A DNA stretch of 64,000 bases from Myxococcales bacterium. Its GTDB lineage: Bacteria > Myxococcota > UBA727 > GCA-2721815. The notes below the pieces were generated by a model that worked only from the letters and a program-made list of their open reading frames with translations, did not search any database and was not told the origin of the DNA. Positions within the stretch are counted from its first letter, which is position 1. Every line of letters starts with the position of its first letter. Location: contig PBLQ01000001.1 of assembly GCA_002721815.1 (NCBI GenBank), forward strand, positions 96,379-160,378, written 5' to 3'. The translations under genes were made by a program, and so were the position numbers. This document shows, piece by piece, positions 41,773 through 51,026 of this stretch.

Positions 41773-42788
41773 GATCTCTCCTTGAGGTTTTTTAATCCCA
41801 GTGCTGTGGCAACGTCTTCCACCAATCCACGGAGGGGTTGATCGGGTACTGTGGTCACGGCCATTTCTACAAATTCTTCCGCCCACGTCTCGCAGGCCGC
41901 TTTCGCGCCAGAGTGCTCAAACCTACGCTCCCAAAACGCCACATCTTCTGTGGTTACTTCTTCAAACGGCTTTGAAAGGATCTCTGCTGCCACCATCCTA
42001 TCTTCGGGGCATCGCTCTAAATGGGCGATAAGTAACGCGCTGATTTTACCTTCGCGAAGATCGTTACCAACCTGCCCACGGCCTTTATCTGCGTAAAGGT
42101 CCCATATGTCGTCGTAGATTTGAAAAGCGATCCCTAAAGCTTCAAACCCAGAAGCGATCTGACTTGCACGGAGTGGGTCAACCTCGCTGAGGATCAAAGG
42201 CCCCTCTACGGTCAAGGCCAATAATTGTCCTGTCTTCCCACGAAGTGCCTGAATATAGGTGTCCCTATCAAAATTGAGGTTATCCTTTAAAGTCATCTCC
42301 AATGATTGGCCGCGCACGGTCTCCACTGTTCTGTGCGCGAAGGCGCCAAGCAGCTGTCTCAGCTGAGCCGGAGCGAAGTCTGCGCATGAGAGAATCTGAT
42401 AAGGCACCATCAACATTAGATCGCCAACATTAATGGCTTGGCCAACGCCATGCTTTTTCCACACCGTGGGCCGGCCGCGACGGGTGGTGTCCCCATCTTG
42501 GATATCATCGTGAACCAAGGTTGCATTGTGAATGAGTTCCACTGCAGCTGCCCAGTAGATGGCAGATCGCTGGGAAACGCCCAATAAGTCTGCCGCCTGC
42601 AAAGTCATCAAAGCACGAAAACGTTTCCCTCCGGTACCGAGATGCTCTTTCGCCATTTCGGCGATACCAGACGGTCTTTGTCCGATGCTGAATGTTTTCA
42701 TCAACGCACTCACTTGCGGTAGACAAGGATGCTTCCAAAAAAACGGATTCGCAGGCTGAGCGCCTTTTGCATTTTTGCGTTGGGGCAT
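41769..42788 (-). CDS. crtE: geranylgeranyl diphosphate synthase
   Basis: 339 residues from the ATG at 42788, which shares its A with the crtY stop (TAATG) and has AAGGAG eight bases upstream; a GTG two codons earlier is the alternative. It is a trans-prenyltransferase with the first Asp-rich motif in LVHDDIQDGDTTRRGRPTVW and the second in FQIYDDIWDLYAD. KTGQLLALTVEGP is another family block. It supplies C20 precursor to CrtB. Product chain length is inferred from the crt operon and not from sequence alone. Confidence 0.93.
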   Translation of the reverse strand: MPQRKNAKGAQPANPFFWKHPCLPQVSALMKTFSIGQRPSGIAEMAKEHLGTGGKRFRALMTLQAADLLGVSQRSAIYWAAAVELIHNATLVHDDIQDGDTTRRGRPTVWKKHGVGQAINVGDLMLMVPYQILSCADFAPAQLRQLLGAFAHRTVETVRGQSLEMTLKDNLNFDRDTYIQALRGKTGQLLALTVEGPLILSEVDPLRASQIASGFEALGIAFQIYDDIWDLYADKGRGQVGNDLREGKISALLIAHLERCPEDRMVAAEILSKPFEEVTTEDVAFWERRFEHSGAKAACETWAEEFVEMAVTTVPDQPLRGLVEDVATALGLKNLKERS

Positions 42789-44041
42789 TAACACCTCTCC
42801 TTTCGAGTGAATGAGGGTGAGACGGCCTTGAACAGGTGCTCAGAGGCGTGAGAAACCGTATTGTGAACCAAAGAGAAACGTAGGCCCGTCTTAGACAAAG
42901 CAAACATTTTTGACATGGTCAGCCCTAATTCATAAGGGGTCAGGGTGTCATCCAAAAACCCCCGCCATGACTCCAAAGGGAGCTCGAAGAACGCGTTGAA
43001 AAAGTCTCGGTTTCTCTTGGGATCCATTCTCGTCAGCATTTCCAAGCCGATCATATAGAGCTCTCGGGTTCTCCTTCGACTAGAGGGCCAGATTATATTG
43101 AGTACTGCTTTCAACAGTTCCGCCTTAGGTTGTTGCCCGAGATTCGCCGCAATATGTTTTGCAATTTCTGGGGCCGTGGCGATGACTCGTGAGAAAAGAT
43201 AGCCCGAAGCAGGATGTACCATGGAGGCTGCTGCACCAAACGGGATGACTCGCTGTTGGCCTTTAGGCAATGGTAGCCCCAAAGGGATTTTGCAAAATTC
43301 TTCATCCAGAACGCCAGTCACGTCGATGCCCTCTTGCTCCAAACGCATTTCCAGTCGTGCCTTCAGGAAATCGAATGAGACTTGTTGCCGGGTGGCAAGA
43401 ACGGTTTCTTCAACAAATAGCGTGTCGTGCGACAAGGGCATGGCGTAAAGAAAAGTGGCGATGTTTTCGTTGTCCTGCAGTGGGGTAAAATCCATGAAAC
43501 GCATTTCGCCACAACGAAACCCGTGCGGCTTTGTTTGGATCGTTTGACCATAAGCCAGCTGATACGCTTCTTTCCCTTTGCCCTGCTTTTGTACGAAAGA
43601 ACTGTTCGCGCCGGAGGCATCGATGACCAAGTCTGCCGTTAAAACCTGTCCGGATTCGAGCTGCAAATGGTCTTTCTTGCCTTCTGATTCGATCGTTGAA
43701 ACTTTGGTGTCGAAAAAGGAGACGGCATGCTCTTTCAAGGTTGAAAGATAACTTTCTTGTAGTTTCGTTTTATGAATTCGTGCGTACCGGCCGCGAAGCA
43801 CCCGCTCGGAAGCGCCTCCGGAGCCGGACAATCGAACACAAGGCGCAGCGTACGTTTGCTGAAAATAGTTTTTCGCGAAATCATCCGGGAACTGATCTGC
43901 CCACCCCCCGTAATTAGGAACCCAGGCGGCAAATGGATCCGGAGCAACGATGCTCACGGAAACACCAGTTTCAACCAACGATACGGCCACTGAGAGGGCA
44001 GCCGGTCCGGAACCAATCACGACTATTTGATGATTTTTCAT
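42788..44041 (-). CDS. crtY: lycopene beta-cyclase, CrtY/CrtL type
   Basis: 417 residues from the ATG at 44041, with GGAG five bases upstream. It is a flavoprotein that closes beta-ionone rings on lycopene. The FAD site is IVVIGSGPAALSVAVSLVE. Its closest look is the plant/cyanobacterial CrtL group: the VPNYGGWADQFPDDF segment matches CrtL 'NNYGVWVDEF', FLYAMPLSHDTLFVEET matches 'FLYAMPFSPNKIFLEET', and MVHPASGYLFSRVIA matches 'MVHPSTGYMVART'. It therefore differs from the heterodimeric CrtYc/CrtYd of many actinobacteria and myxobacteria. It is the first gene of the crtYEIB-carH operon and has its own promoter with CarH-like repeats. Confidence 0.88.
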   Translation of the reverse strand: MKNHQIVVIGSGPAALSVAVSLVETGVSVSIVAPDPFAAWVPNYGGWADQFPDDFAKNYFQQTYAAPCVRLSGSGGASERVLRGRYARIHKTKLQESYLSTLKEHAVSFFDTKVSTIESEGKKDHLQLESGQVLTADLVIDASGANSSFVQKQGKGKEAYQLAYGQTIQTKPHGFRCGEMRFMDFTPLQDNENIATFLYAMPLSHDTLFVEETVLATRQQVSFDFLKARLEMRLEQEGIDVTGVLDEEFCKIPLGLPLPKGQQRVIPFGAAASMVHPASGYLFSRVIATAPEIAKHIAANLGQQPKAELLKAVLNIIWPSSRRRTRELYMIGLEMLTRMDPKRNRDFFNAFFELPLESWRGFLDDTLTPYELGLTMSKMFALSKTGLRFSLVHNTVSHASEHLFKAVSPSFTRKERC

Positions 44042-44077
44042 GGGATCTCCAACAAAGGTTGATCTTTGAGTAGCGTT

Positions 44078-44106
44078 ACGATAAACCATTAACAAACGCT
44101 TTGCAA
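44078..44106 (-). promoter_or_regulatory. crtY operon promoter
   Basis: On the minus strand TTGCAA (44106-44101) and TATCGT (44083-44078) are separated by 17 bp. Transcription should start near 44071, leaving a 29-nt leader that contains the GGAG ribosome site of crtY. The spacer and -35 are covered by the 11-bp repeats listed next. Confidence 0.5.
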
Positions 44107-44108
44107 AC
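44082..44108 (-). promoter_or_regulatory. three 11-bp direct repeats, probable CarH operator
   Basis: Minus-strand GTTTG, GTTTG and GTTTA begin exactly 11 bp apart (their plus-strand copies are at 44104-44108, 44093-44097 and 44082-44086). They span the -35 and spacer of the crtY promoter. CarH of Thermus binds head-to-tail to 11-bp direct repeats over a -35 element, so the architecture agrees, although the repeat sequence differs from the Thermus one. Confidence 0.5.
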
Positions 44109-44195
44109 CTTATTCATATTTATTAAGTTTTTTATCTGCGGAGAAAAGTCATTTTAAATCTGATAGATAGTCACGTACCCTTTGATCTCAAGTAT

Positions 44196-45266
44196 ATGCA
44201 TACACCCGGTGCATTTACCTGGTGGTATGCGGATCTGGTGGATGAAAACGGGAATGGCATGGTGTTGATCTGGTTTTTTGGCCTGCCTTTTTTCCCTTCA
44301 AAATCCTTAGAAATGGCGCCTGACCATCTCGGCGGACTCACTTTATCGGTGTATAAAGAGGGGAAGCTCGATTTTTACGCATTTCAGACCTACCCGCCCG
44401 AAGGGTTGTACGTCAATTTAGACCAAAATCACTGGTGCCTGGGTAATTCCACCATCACCCTCAAAGAATCAGCTAGTGAAACCTACCTACAAGCTTCGCT
44501 AAATATCAATTATGCGGGTGGGGAAAAGCCACTCATCGCCGACTTAGAAGTGAAGGGCGTACGGAGAAACAGCGCCCTTTCTCTTTTGGAAGATAAAATT
44601 ACCTCACATGTGTGGTCACCCATGATGCTGTGTGCGCAGGGCCAATTCAGCGGGACCATCGCAGGCCAACCATTCCGAATCGAAGGCCCCAGCTACATGG
44701 ACCGCAACCAAAGCCTGGATTCGATTCAAGATCTTGGAATCAAGGATTGGCACTGGGCTCGTATATCCATGAAAGAAAAAACATGGATTCTTTACTTTTT
44801 ACAGGACCACCAAGACGAGTGGACCCAACACGCCTTTTCCGCGACGCCTGACGGGCAAATGGCTTTAGAATACGTTCAATCTTTCGAACAGAAAAAGCTC
44901 ATCAAAGATCGATACGGGATTCGGTGGGCGAGAACTTCGCGTGTAGAACTGTTCAATCAGCATCAGCCCTTGGAACTTTCCTTATCTGACCCGTTAGAAC
45001 ACAGTCCGTTTTACATGCGCCATGTGATTACGGCCAAACAGGGTGACGAGGTAGGTCATGGGGTTTATGAGCGCTTGGTACCAAGCAGAATTAGTTTGAA
45101 GTGGTTACAGCCTTTAATGGCCATGCGTATCAACGAGTGGCATCGCAACAGGTCCATGTGGCTGCCTCTTTTCGAAGGCACATCGAATGACCGGTGGACA
45201 CGCCTTTTGAGGAGTTTTTATCAACCTAAAAAAGACACTGAACTGCACTTAGGGAAAGTCTCATGA
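44196..45266 (+). CDS. crtC: carotenoid 1,2-hydratase-like protein (CrtC family)
   Basis: 356 residues. The N-terminal GAFTWWYADLVDENGNGMV and LIWFFGLPFFPS match the CrtC/AttH lipocalin-like fold ('GGYVWWYFDA', 'LIAFVGSVFSP'). A second block GPSYMDRNQSLDSI sits where CrtC has its 'YhDHNwG' motif, but it is altered. CrtC adds water to the end group of acyclic or monocyclic carotenoids. With a lycopene cyclase present, a monocyclic product is one possibility. The altered motif leaves room for a different lipid or pigment role. It is divergent from crtY over 154 bp and is coupled to the next gene by an ATGA overlap. Confidence 0.75.
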   Translation: MHTPGAFTWWYADLVDENGNGMVLIWFFGLPFFPSKSLEMAPDHLGGLTLSVYKEGKLDFYAFQTYPPEGLYVNLDQNHWCLGNSTITLKESASETYLQASLNINYAGGEKPLIADLEVKGVRRNSALSLLEDKITSHVWSPMMLCAQGQFSGTIAGQPFRIEGPSYMDRNQSLDSIQDLGIKDWHWARISMKEKTWILYFLQDHQDEWTQHAFSATPDGQMALEYVQSFEQKKLIKDRYGIRWARTSRVELFNQHQPLELSLSDPLEHSPFYMRHVITAKQGDEVGHGVYERLVPSRISLKWLQPLMAMRINEWHRNRSMWLPLFEGTSNDRWTRLLRSFYQPKKDTELHLGKVS

Positions 45267-46684
45267 AAGTCTTGATCAGCGGGGCCACAGGGTTTATCGG
45301 TCGGCATCTTACTCAGCGCCTTTTGCGAGACGGGCATGAGGTCACCGCGTGGGTTAGGAATCGGCTCCGCGCCGAAAAAACGCTGGGAACCGAAATTCAA
45401 ATTATCGAGGGGGCACATGGCTATCAGCTTCCTGCAGAAAAACTCGAAGCTTTCGATGCCGTCATCAATCTTGCTGGAGAGTCTATCGTAGGCGGACGTT
45501 GGACCGGGGCGAAAAAGAAACGCATTCTTGAAAGTAGGGTGAGAACCACCGAAGCGCTGGTTAAAGCCATCAATGACTGTAAGAACCCGCCGAAAGTTTT
45601 CTTCTCCGCCAGTGCAACTGGATTTTACGGGCACGGAGACGCACAAAGCCCCTTTGATGAAAATTGTATTTCTGGCGATGACTTCTTAGCTCAAGTGTCA
45701 GAACAATGGGAATCTGCTGCTAAAAAGGTGAACACTGGTACGCGACTCGTCATTGGTCGGATCAGTTTGGTCCTCGGCCTTGAAGAAGGCTTGTTAGGTA
45801 AACTAACACCTCTCTTTGACGCTGGCCTCGGCGGCGTTTTGGGGTCCGGTAAACAGATTATGCCCTGGATACACATTGCAGATCTGGTTGAGATTATCAG
45901 CCATTCTTTAACTGATCCCCGCTTTGAAGGCCCCGTCAATCTGGCCACTCCCAACCCCGTGACACATCGCACTTTCTGTAAGGACCTCGCCAAAACCCTT
46001 GGAAGACCTTGTCTGTTCGGCGTGCCAGGACTGGGGATTCAACTTGCCTTAGGTGAAGCATCCGAAATGATCCTCAAAGGCAGCCTCATCGTCCCGAAAA
46101 AACTAGAAGACATATCTTTTGTGTTTGCCCACCCAACCCTGCCCGGTGCCTTAGAGCACATTTTCAAAAAAAAAGCGCCCATCAATTTTAGTAAACCAGA
46201 ACTAAGAGGAAGGGAGCGACACGTACTCACCAATCAAATGGTCGTGAATACATCCTTTGAAAAAGTACGCCCCTTTTTCTTCTTTCCAAAATCACTCGCG
46301 TTGCTTTCCCCGCCCAGCACAAAACTTGATTTTCTTTATGGGTACGAGGACGCCATGCGAGATGGGCATGAAATGGCTTTTCGCTTTAAGCTGGGCCCCT
46401 TTTCCCAAACTTGGACTGCAGTGATTGAAGAGAATCAACCAGAATATTTCGTAGATACGCAAACCCACGGCCCCATGAGCTACTGGCACCACAAGCATTC
46501 GTTTAAAGAGGTTCCCGAAGGAACTGAACTCACGGACGAGGTGCGCTTTCGGATGCCCTTAGGACCTTTGGGTCAAATGGCCTTTAAATTATTTGCAAAA
46601 GAGTCGATCCGCAGGTTGTTTTTATATCGCAATCACATGCTCGAGATTCGATTTGGTACCCCCCAAGAAGCGTCACCTTCATGA
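45263..46684 (+). CDS. TIGR01777-family epimerase fused to a START/SRPBCC-like domain
   Basis: 473 residues. The N-terminal 300 residues are an atypical SDR (SDR39U1/TIGR01777): MKVLISGATGFIGRHLTQRL is the NAD(P) site, FSASATGFYGHGD the catalytic region and MPWIHIADLVEII a family block. Residues about 315-470 form a second domain with the pattern of SRPBCC/START ligand-binding folds (TSFEKVRPFFFFPKSLALLSP, YWHHKHSFKEVPEGTELTDEV). Substrate is unknown; these fusions occur beside photolyase and carotenoid genes. The ATG overlaps the crtC-like stop and its own stop overlaps the photolyase start (both ATGA), so the three genes are one unit. Confidence 0.88.
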   Translation: MKVLISGATGFIGRHLTQRLLRDGHEVTAWVRNRLRAEKTLGTEIQIIEGAHGYQLPAEKLEAFDAVINLAGESIVGGRWTGAKKKRILESRVRTTEALVKAINDCKNPPKVFFSASATGFYGHGDAQSPFDENCISGDDFLAQVSEQWESAAKKVNTGTRLVIGRISLVLGLEEGLLGKLTPLFDAGLGGVLGSGKQIMPWIHIADLVEIISHSLTDPRFEGPVNLATPNPVTHRTFCKDLAKTLGRPCLFGVPGLGIQLALGEASEMILKGSLIVPKKLEDISFVFAHPTLPGALEHIFKKKAPINFSKPELRGRERHVLTNQMVVNTSFEKVRPFFFFPKSLALLSPPSTKLDFLYGYEDAMRDGHEMAFRFKLGPFSQTWTAVIEENQPEYFVDTQTHGPMSYWHHKHSFKEVPEGTELTDEVRFRMPLGPLGQMAFKLFAKESIRRLFLYRNHMLEIRFGTPQEASPS

Positions 46685-48159
46685 CCATCCCATCTGTCCG
46701 AATCAAAGAATTTAACGACCGACCCGTGAATGCAAAAGGCGACTATCTTTTGTACTGGATGGTCTCCAACCGGCGCGCCCACTATAACTATGCGCTTGAA
46801 TATGCCGTCGAGGAAGCCATCAAGCGGGGTGTTCCTTTGTTGATCTTCGAAGGCCTTAGAACATCTTATCCATGGTCCTCAAAAAGATGTCATCAGTTTG
46901 TTTTGGAGGGGATGCTCGAACAGCAGAAGATTTTCCAAAAACACAAGGTGCAATACATTCCCTACGTGGAACCCCAAGAAAATGCAGGCAAAGGCCTGAT
47001 GAAGGCACTGGCCGAAAAAGCCATGATGGTGGTCACAGATATCTATCCCGCCTACTTTATCCCTAAAATGCAGAAAGCCTTTTCCTCCAAGAGCCCCTGT
47101 CGTGTAATTGGTGTCGATAGCAATGGTCTCATGCCAATTTATGCGCCCGACCGTACTTTTGCCCGTGCGTATGACTACCGACGTTTTGTCCAAAAAAATG
47201 TGGAGCGTTTTTTCCTCGATCGCCCGAAAAAGCAACCGTATAAAAGTGCCAAGCTCATCCGAGAACCAATTGAGCTAACATCCATCTACGAACGATGGAC
47301 AATCCCTCCGCTCCCCGGCAAAGATCAAATGGATGGCTTTCTCAATAACATTAATTATTTGCACGAGATTCCATCGGGCGCCTATGTGGGCGGGCGACAA
47401 GCAGCCCTTTACAAACTCCGAAGCTTTTTGACCGAGCATCTGCCATATTACCACGAAAAGCGAAACGATGCGGAGCAGGAAGGCACCAGTTTTCTTTCGC
47501 CTTATCTACACTTCGGTCACATCAGTCCTCATGAAATCTTTTGGGACATCATCGAAGAAAAAGGATGGAGTCCGCACCAACTTTCGGCCAAAAGAGGGGG
47601 CCAGCGAGAGGGCTTTTGGGGGCTCGATCCGGGCACTGAAGCGTTCCTGGATCAGCTGCTGGTATGGCGAGAATTAGGGTTTAATACCTGCGCGAACAAC
47701 CCTGAGTTCGATTCATTTTCTTCGCTACCGCAATGGGCTCAGCAAACCCTCCTCGATCACAGCAGCGATGAAAAAGAATATGTGTATGAACTTGAAGAAT
47801 TTGAACACTCTAAAACCCATGATGAGATTTGGAATGCCGCCCAACGGCAACTCAAACAAGAGGGCCGCATGCACAACTATCTTCGCATGCTTTGGGGTAA
47901 GAAAATCTTAGAATGGTCGGCCAGCCCCATGGACGCGCTGCATGTGATGATTGAACTGAACAACAAGTATGCCTTGGACGGTCGTGATCCCAACTCGTAC
48001 AGTGGTATCTTTTGGGTGTTGGGGCGTTACGATCGCGCCTGGGGACCGGAGCGGCCTATCTTTGGTAAGATCCGCTATATGAGCAGCGACTCCACAAAAA
48101 GAAAATTGAAACTAAAAAACTATTTGGCCAAATATGGAGAGCAACCCAGTTTGATTTAG
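46681..48159 (+). CDS. phr: deoxyribodipyrimidine photolyase, class II
   Basis: 492 residues. It uses FAD and blue light to split cyclobutane pyrimidine dimers. The N-terminal half is the alpha/beta antenna domain (DYLLYWMVSNRRAHYNYALE). The FAD domain shows the class II pattern: LLVWRELGFNTC, RMHNYLRMLWGKKILEWS, NKYALDGRDPNSYSGIFWVL and RAWGPERPIFGKIRYMSSDS. A class I or DASH enzyme would lack the 'W.KKILEW' and 'DGRDPNSY.GI' blocks. It is translationally coupled to the SDR-START gene and controlled from the crtC-side promoter, so DNA repair and pigment genes probably respond to light together. Its stop overlaps that of ferredoxin by 4 nt. Confidence 0.95.
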   Translation: MTIPSVRIKEFNDRPVNAKGDYLLYWMVSNRRAHYNYALEYAVEEAIKRGVPLLIFEGLRTSYPWSSKRCHQFVLEGMLEQQKIFQKHKVQYIPYVEPQENAGKGLMKALAEKAMMVVTDIYPAYFIPKMQKAFSSKSPCRVIGVDSNGLMPIYAPDRTFARAYDYRRFVQKNVERFFLDRPKKQPYKSAKLIREPIELTSIYERWTIPPLPGKDQMDGFLNNINYLHEIPSGAYVGGRQAALYKLRSFLTEHLPYYHEKRNDAEQEGTSFLSPYLHFGHISPHEIFWDIIEEKGWSPHQLSAKRGGQREGFWGLDPGTEAFLDQLLVWRELGFNTCANNPEFDSFSSLPQWAQQTLLDHSSDEKEYVYELEEFEHSKTHDEIWNAAQRQLKQEGRMHNYLRMLWGKKILEWSASPMDALHVMIELNNKYALDGRDPNSYSGIFWVLGRYDRAWGPERPIFGKIRYMSSDSTKRKLKLKNYLAKYGEQPSLI

Positions 48160-48485
48160 TGCTCAGCCTCTTTGACCAAATTTCGGTTATGAGCAGGGAT
48201 TTCAACGTCGAGATCACCGTTGAGTTCGATCTGACACGCCAAACGCGATGTGGTGGAAAGCATGGGTGCCAAATCTAACATGTCTTCCTCTTCTTCGCTG
48301 GCCTCATCAAGCTGATTGAATCCTTTTTTCACGATCACGTGACACGTGGAGCATGCACATACACCACCACAGGCATGATCGATTTCGATCCCGTTTCGAT
48401 GGGCCACATCTAAAAGTGTATCGCCGGGCTTGCCCTCACAGACCTGCCCTCTTGGTAAAAAAGTAATCTTGTATAACTGACTCAT
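48156..48485 (-). CDS. fdx: ISC-type [2Fe-2S] ferredoxin
   Basis: 109 residues, an adrenodoxin-like ferredoxin. Cluster ligands are visible as [18 protein letters not shown] (three Cys in the C-x5-C-x2-C loop) and a fourth Cys in [13 protein letters not shown]. It donates electrons for cluster assembly on IscU. Its ATG overlaps the hscA stop by 4 nt, the usual end of an isc operon. Confidence 0.96.
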   Translation of the reverse strand: MSQLYKITFLPRGQVCEGKPGDTLLDVAHRNGIEIDHACGGVCACSTCHVIVKKGFNQLDEASEEEEDMLDLAPMLSTTSRLACQIELNGDLDVEIPAHNRNLVKEAEH

Positions 48486-50362
48486 GATGATGCCTCGGGT
48501 GAAACAACGTCATTCACGTTTTTATCTTTAAGCACTTCAGCCATACTGGCATCCATACGCCGGCCCGCAAAATCGACGGTGATTTTATCCAAATTTTCTT
48601 TCGCCTGCGAGATGAGTTGACGAACATTCTGACTTAGAGCGTCTTGTAAATTACCCAAAGCATCCTCAATGGCTTCTTTTTCTTCTGTGTTCAACAAACC
48701 GGGATGCTCGGTGATGGCTTTATTCACCACTGACATTAACCGTTCGGCCTCAACCTTGGTATCAATAAGCAAACGCTCTTCCACATCGGCTTCAGCATTA
48801 TCAATGCTCGCCATGAGCATGTTTTCGACTTCTTCGTCGGTCAGCCCGTAACTTGGCTTGATCTCCACACTCTGAGCAAGACCCGTACTCTCTTCGCTCG
48901 CAGTCACTGTTAACAGGCCATCAGCATCCAAGGTAAACTCGACCGCCACCCGCGCCAGGCCTGCTGCCATAGGGGGGATACCGGTAAGCTTGAAACGCGC
49001 CAGACTCTTCACATGAGCGACCGTTTCACGCTCGCCTTGGACCACATGGATGTCCATGGCATTTTGGTTGTCAATATAAGTGGTAAAGGTATGCGTTGCC
49101 TTGCAAGGAATGGTGCTGTTTCGGGGGATCAACTTGTCCACCACACCACCCATGGTTTCAATGCCGAGAGACAGAGGTGTTACATCCAACAACAATAAGT
49201 CTTGGTCGCCGCCGGACAACAGATCGGCTTGCAGGGAAGCGCCTAAGGCCACCACTTCGTCAGGGTGCGCGTCCAATAAAGGTTCTTGCCCAAAAATTTC
49301 TTTCGCCAGGTGTCGCACCTGGGGCACACGCGTTGAGCCGCCCACCAAAATAACACCGTCTAATTGGTCCGCCGTCAAACCTGCATCGTCCAAAGCTTTA
49401 AGGCAGGGTGGTTGTAAACGTTTTAAAATAGGCTGAACCATCGCCTCAAAAATATCACGCTGGAGCACCCATTGATGCTTCTTGCCATTGAGCGGTACTT
49501 CAATCTCTGCTTGGGAGTGGAGGGTTAACTCTTCTTTGAGCCTTCTCGCAGCCAAAGTCATTTGGTTACGATCTGCTTCACTCAAAGCATTGGCACTCAT
49601 GTGCTTCTCCTCGAGCATCCATCGGACAATGGCTTCATCAAAATCATCTCCACCCAAGGCGGTATCGCCACAGGTGGCTTTCACACGAAAAAGACCGCGG
49701 TCAAAATCCAAAACCGATACGTCGAATGTACCACCACCGAGGTCAAATACCACATAAGTGCCCTTGCCTCGCCCTTCGGCCTCTTTATCGAGCCCATAGG
49801 CTACAGCCGCGGCGGTGGGTTCAGCCAACAAACGCATCACTTCTAAGCCGGCCAGACGGCCCGCATCTCGGGTGGCTTGTCTTTGGGTTTCATCGAAGTA
49901 TGCAGGAACGGTGATCACCGCATGCTTAACTTCTTCGCCGAAATGCTTTTCAGCATGTTCTTTCAAGTGTTTTAAAATCGCGGCCGCCACTTCAACGGCT
50001 GACACAACATCGTTGCCACCTTGCCCGTCTGAAATTCTGAATTGGGCCAGCCTCGAATCCATGTTGATCAACTGCGCTTCTCGGTGGCTTTGGGCTAAGA
50101 TTTTCTGGGCGCTATCAAAACCTTTACCGATCACGCGCTTCGTTGACAGTAACAGCGTGCCAGTTTCAATTTTCGCCTGGGCCAAGGCCGCCCGACCAAC
50201 GGAATACGGGGCGCCCTCAACTGCTTCATACCGTTCGGGTACAAAGAGGGCAGAGGGAATCCGACCATCTGCGTTGTCTTTCAGAATTTGGGCCGTCCCT
50301 TCGTTCACTGATGCCACCAGCGAATAGGTCGTTCCCAAATCAATTCCGATGCTCTTTGTCAT
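48482..50362 (-). CDS. hscA: HscA, Hsp70-type chaperone for Fe-S assembly
   Basis: 626 residues from the ATG at 50362. The nucleotide-binding domain has [35 protein letters not shown] and [15 protein letters not shown]. The substrate-binding domain is complete, with [16 protein letters not shown] in the linker region. Its setting between hscB and fdx, and the presence of the LPPVK recognition motif in IscU, identify it as HscA rather than DnaK; a separate dnaK is at 59863. It promotes transfer of clusters from IscU. The gene starts 58 bp after hscB. Confidence 0.95.
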   Translation of the reverse strand: MTKSIGIDLGTTYSLVASVNEGTAQILKDNADGRIPSALFVPERYEAVEGAPYSVGRAALAQAKIETGTLLLSTKRVIGKGFDSAQKILAQSHREAQLINMDSRLAQFRISDGQGGNDVVSAVEVAAAILKHLKEHAEKHFGEEVKHAVITVPAYFDETQRQATRDAGRLAGLEVMRLLAEPTAAAVAYGLDKEAEGRGKGTYVVFDLGGGTFDVSVLDFDRGLFRVKATCGDTALGGDDFDEAIVRWMLEEKHMSANALSEADRNQMTLAARRLKEELTLHSQAEIEVPLNGKKHQWVLQRDIFEAMVQPILKRLQPPCLKALDDAGLTADQLDGVILVGGSTRVPQVRHLAKEIFGQEPLLDAHPDEVVALGASLQADLLSGGDQDLLLLDVTPLSLGIETMGGVVDKLIPRNSTIPCKATHTFTTYIDNQNAMDIHVVQGERETVAHVKSLARFKLTGIPPMAAGLARVAVEFTLDADGLLTVTASEESTGLAQSVEIKPSYGLTDEEVENMLMASIDNAEADVEERLLIDTKVEAERLMSVVNKAITEHPGLLNTEEKEAIEDALGNLQDALSQNVRQLISQAKENLDKITVDFAGRRMDASMAEVLKDKNVNDVVSPEASS

Positions 50363-50420
50363 GCCTTTCAATCTCCTCAACGTCAGCTATCACACAAGAG
50401 CCAAAGCACAATGGGCAGTC

Positions 50421-51014
50421 TTATACCTCGGGGGCTTGACCTTTCAGCGCATCCAGCACCCTTTGAAAATAACGCAACCGGGTCAATGCACCGGCAGCCT
50501 CTTCAGGGGTACCGGTACCCGCATCGAGGACCTCTCCCAAAATCTCCCGATCTTTGGCAAAACGGCCTTCGAAATCGGTTTGCAGGCTGACTTTATTCGC
50601 TCCAGCATCATGGGCAGATTCTTGCGCCTCCATCATGTCCATTAAAAATTCCTCTGGAGGGAAAATTTCGGTGGGCCAACCCTTTTGTTCAATGAGGAAG
50701 GCGCCTCGCGAGATGTCATTGGAAAGTAGTTTGTAGGCGTCATTGGTAGCGGCCATCTGTTCCACCGCATACCTGCGTTCTGCCGCATCCCGCATGGCAT
50801 ATCGGTCGGGGTGACAACGGCGAGATCGCTTGAGCCAGCGTGTTTCGAGCTCTTCGGCATCAAGATTAAATGAGGGGTTGTCGTATCCGAACACCACATA
50901 GGGGCTGATATTGGGAGCGACTTTTTGAACTTTGCCGCACGCTGAGCAGACCACAGGCTGGGAACCCATCTCCCACTCTTTTTCACAGGACCAGCACAAC
51001 ACTTTTGGGGGCAT
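50421..51014 (-). CDS. hscB: HscB co-chaperone with N-terminal zinc-ribbon-like motif
   Basis: About 197 residues from the ATG at 51014 (a GTG at 51023 is the alternative). The J domain has the HPD motif in RRCHPDRYAMRDAA. The C-terminal three-helix domain that binds IscU follows. Before the J domain there is a tetracysteine segment, CWSCEKEWEMGSQPVVCSAC, absent from E. coli HscB but closely like the zinc-binding N-terminus of human HSC20 ('CWNC ... FCPQC'). It stimulates HscA. It follows iscA by a few bases within the isc operon. Confidence 0.94.
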   Translation of the reverse strand: MPPKVLCWSCEKEWEMGSQPVVCSACGKVQKVAPNISPYVVFGYDNPSFNLDAEELETRWLKRSRRCHPDRYAMRDAAERRYAVEQMAATNDAYKLLSNDISRGAFLIEQKGWPTEIFPPEEFLMDMMEAQESAHDAGANKVSLQTDFEGRFAKDREILGEVLDAGTGTPEEAAGALTRLRYFQRVLDALKGQAPEV

Positions 51015-51026
51015 GGCATTCACGCT

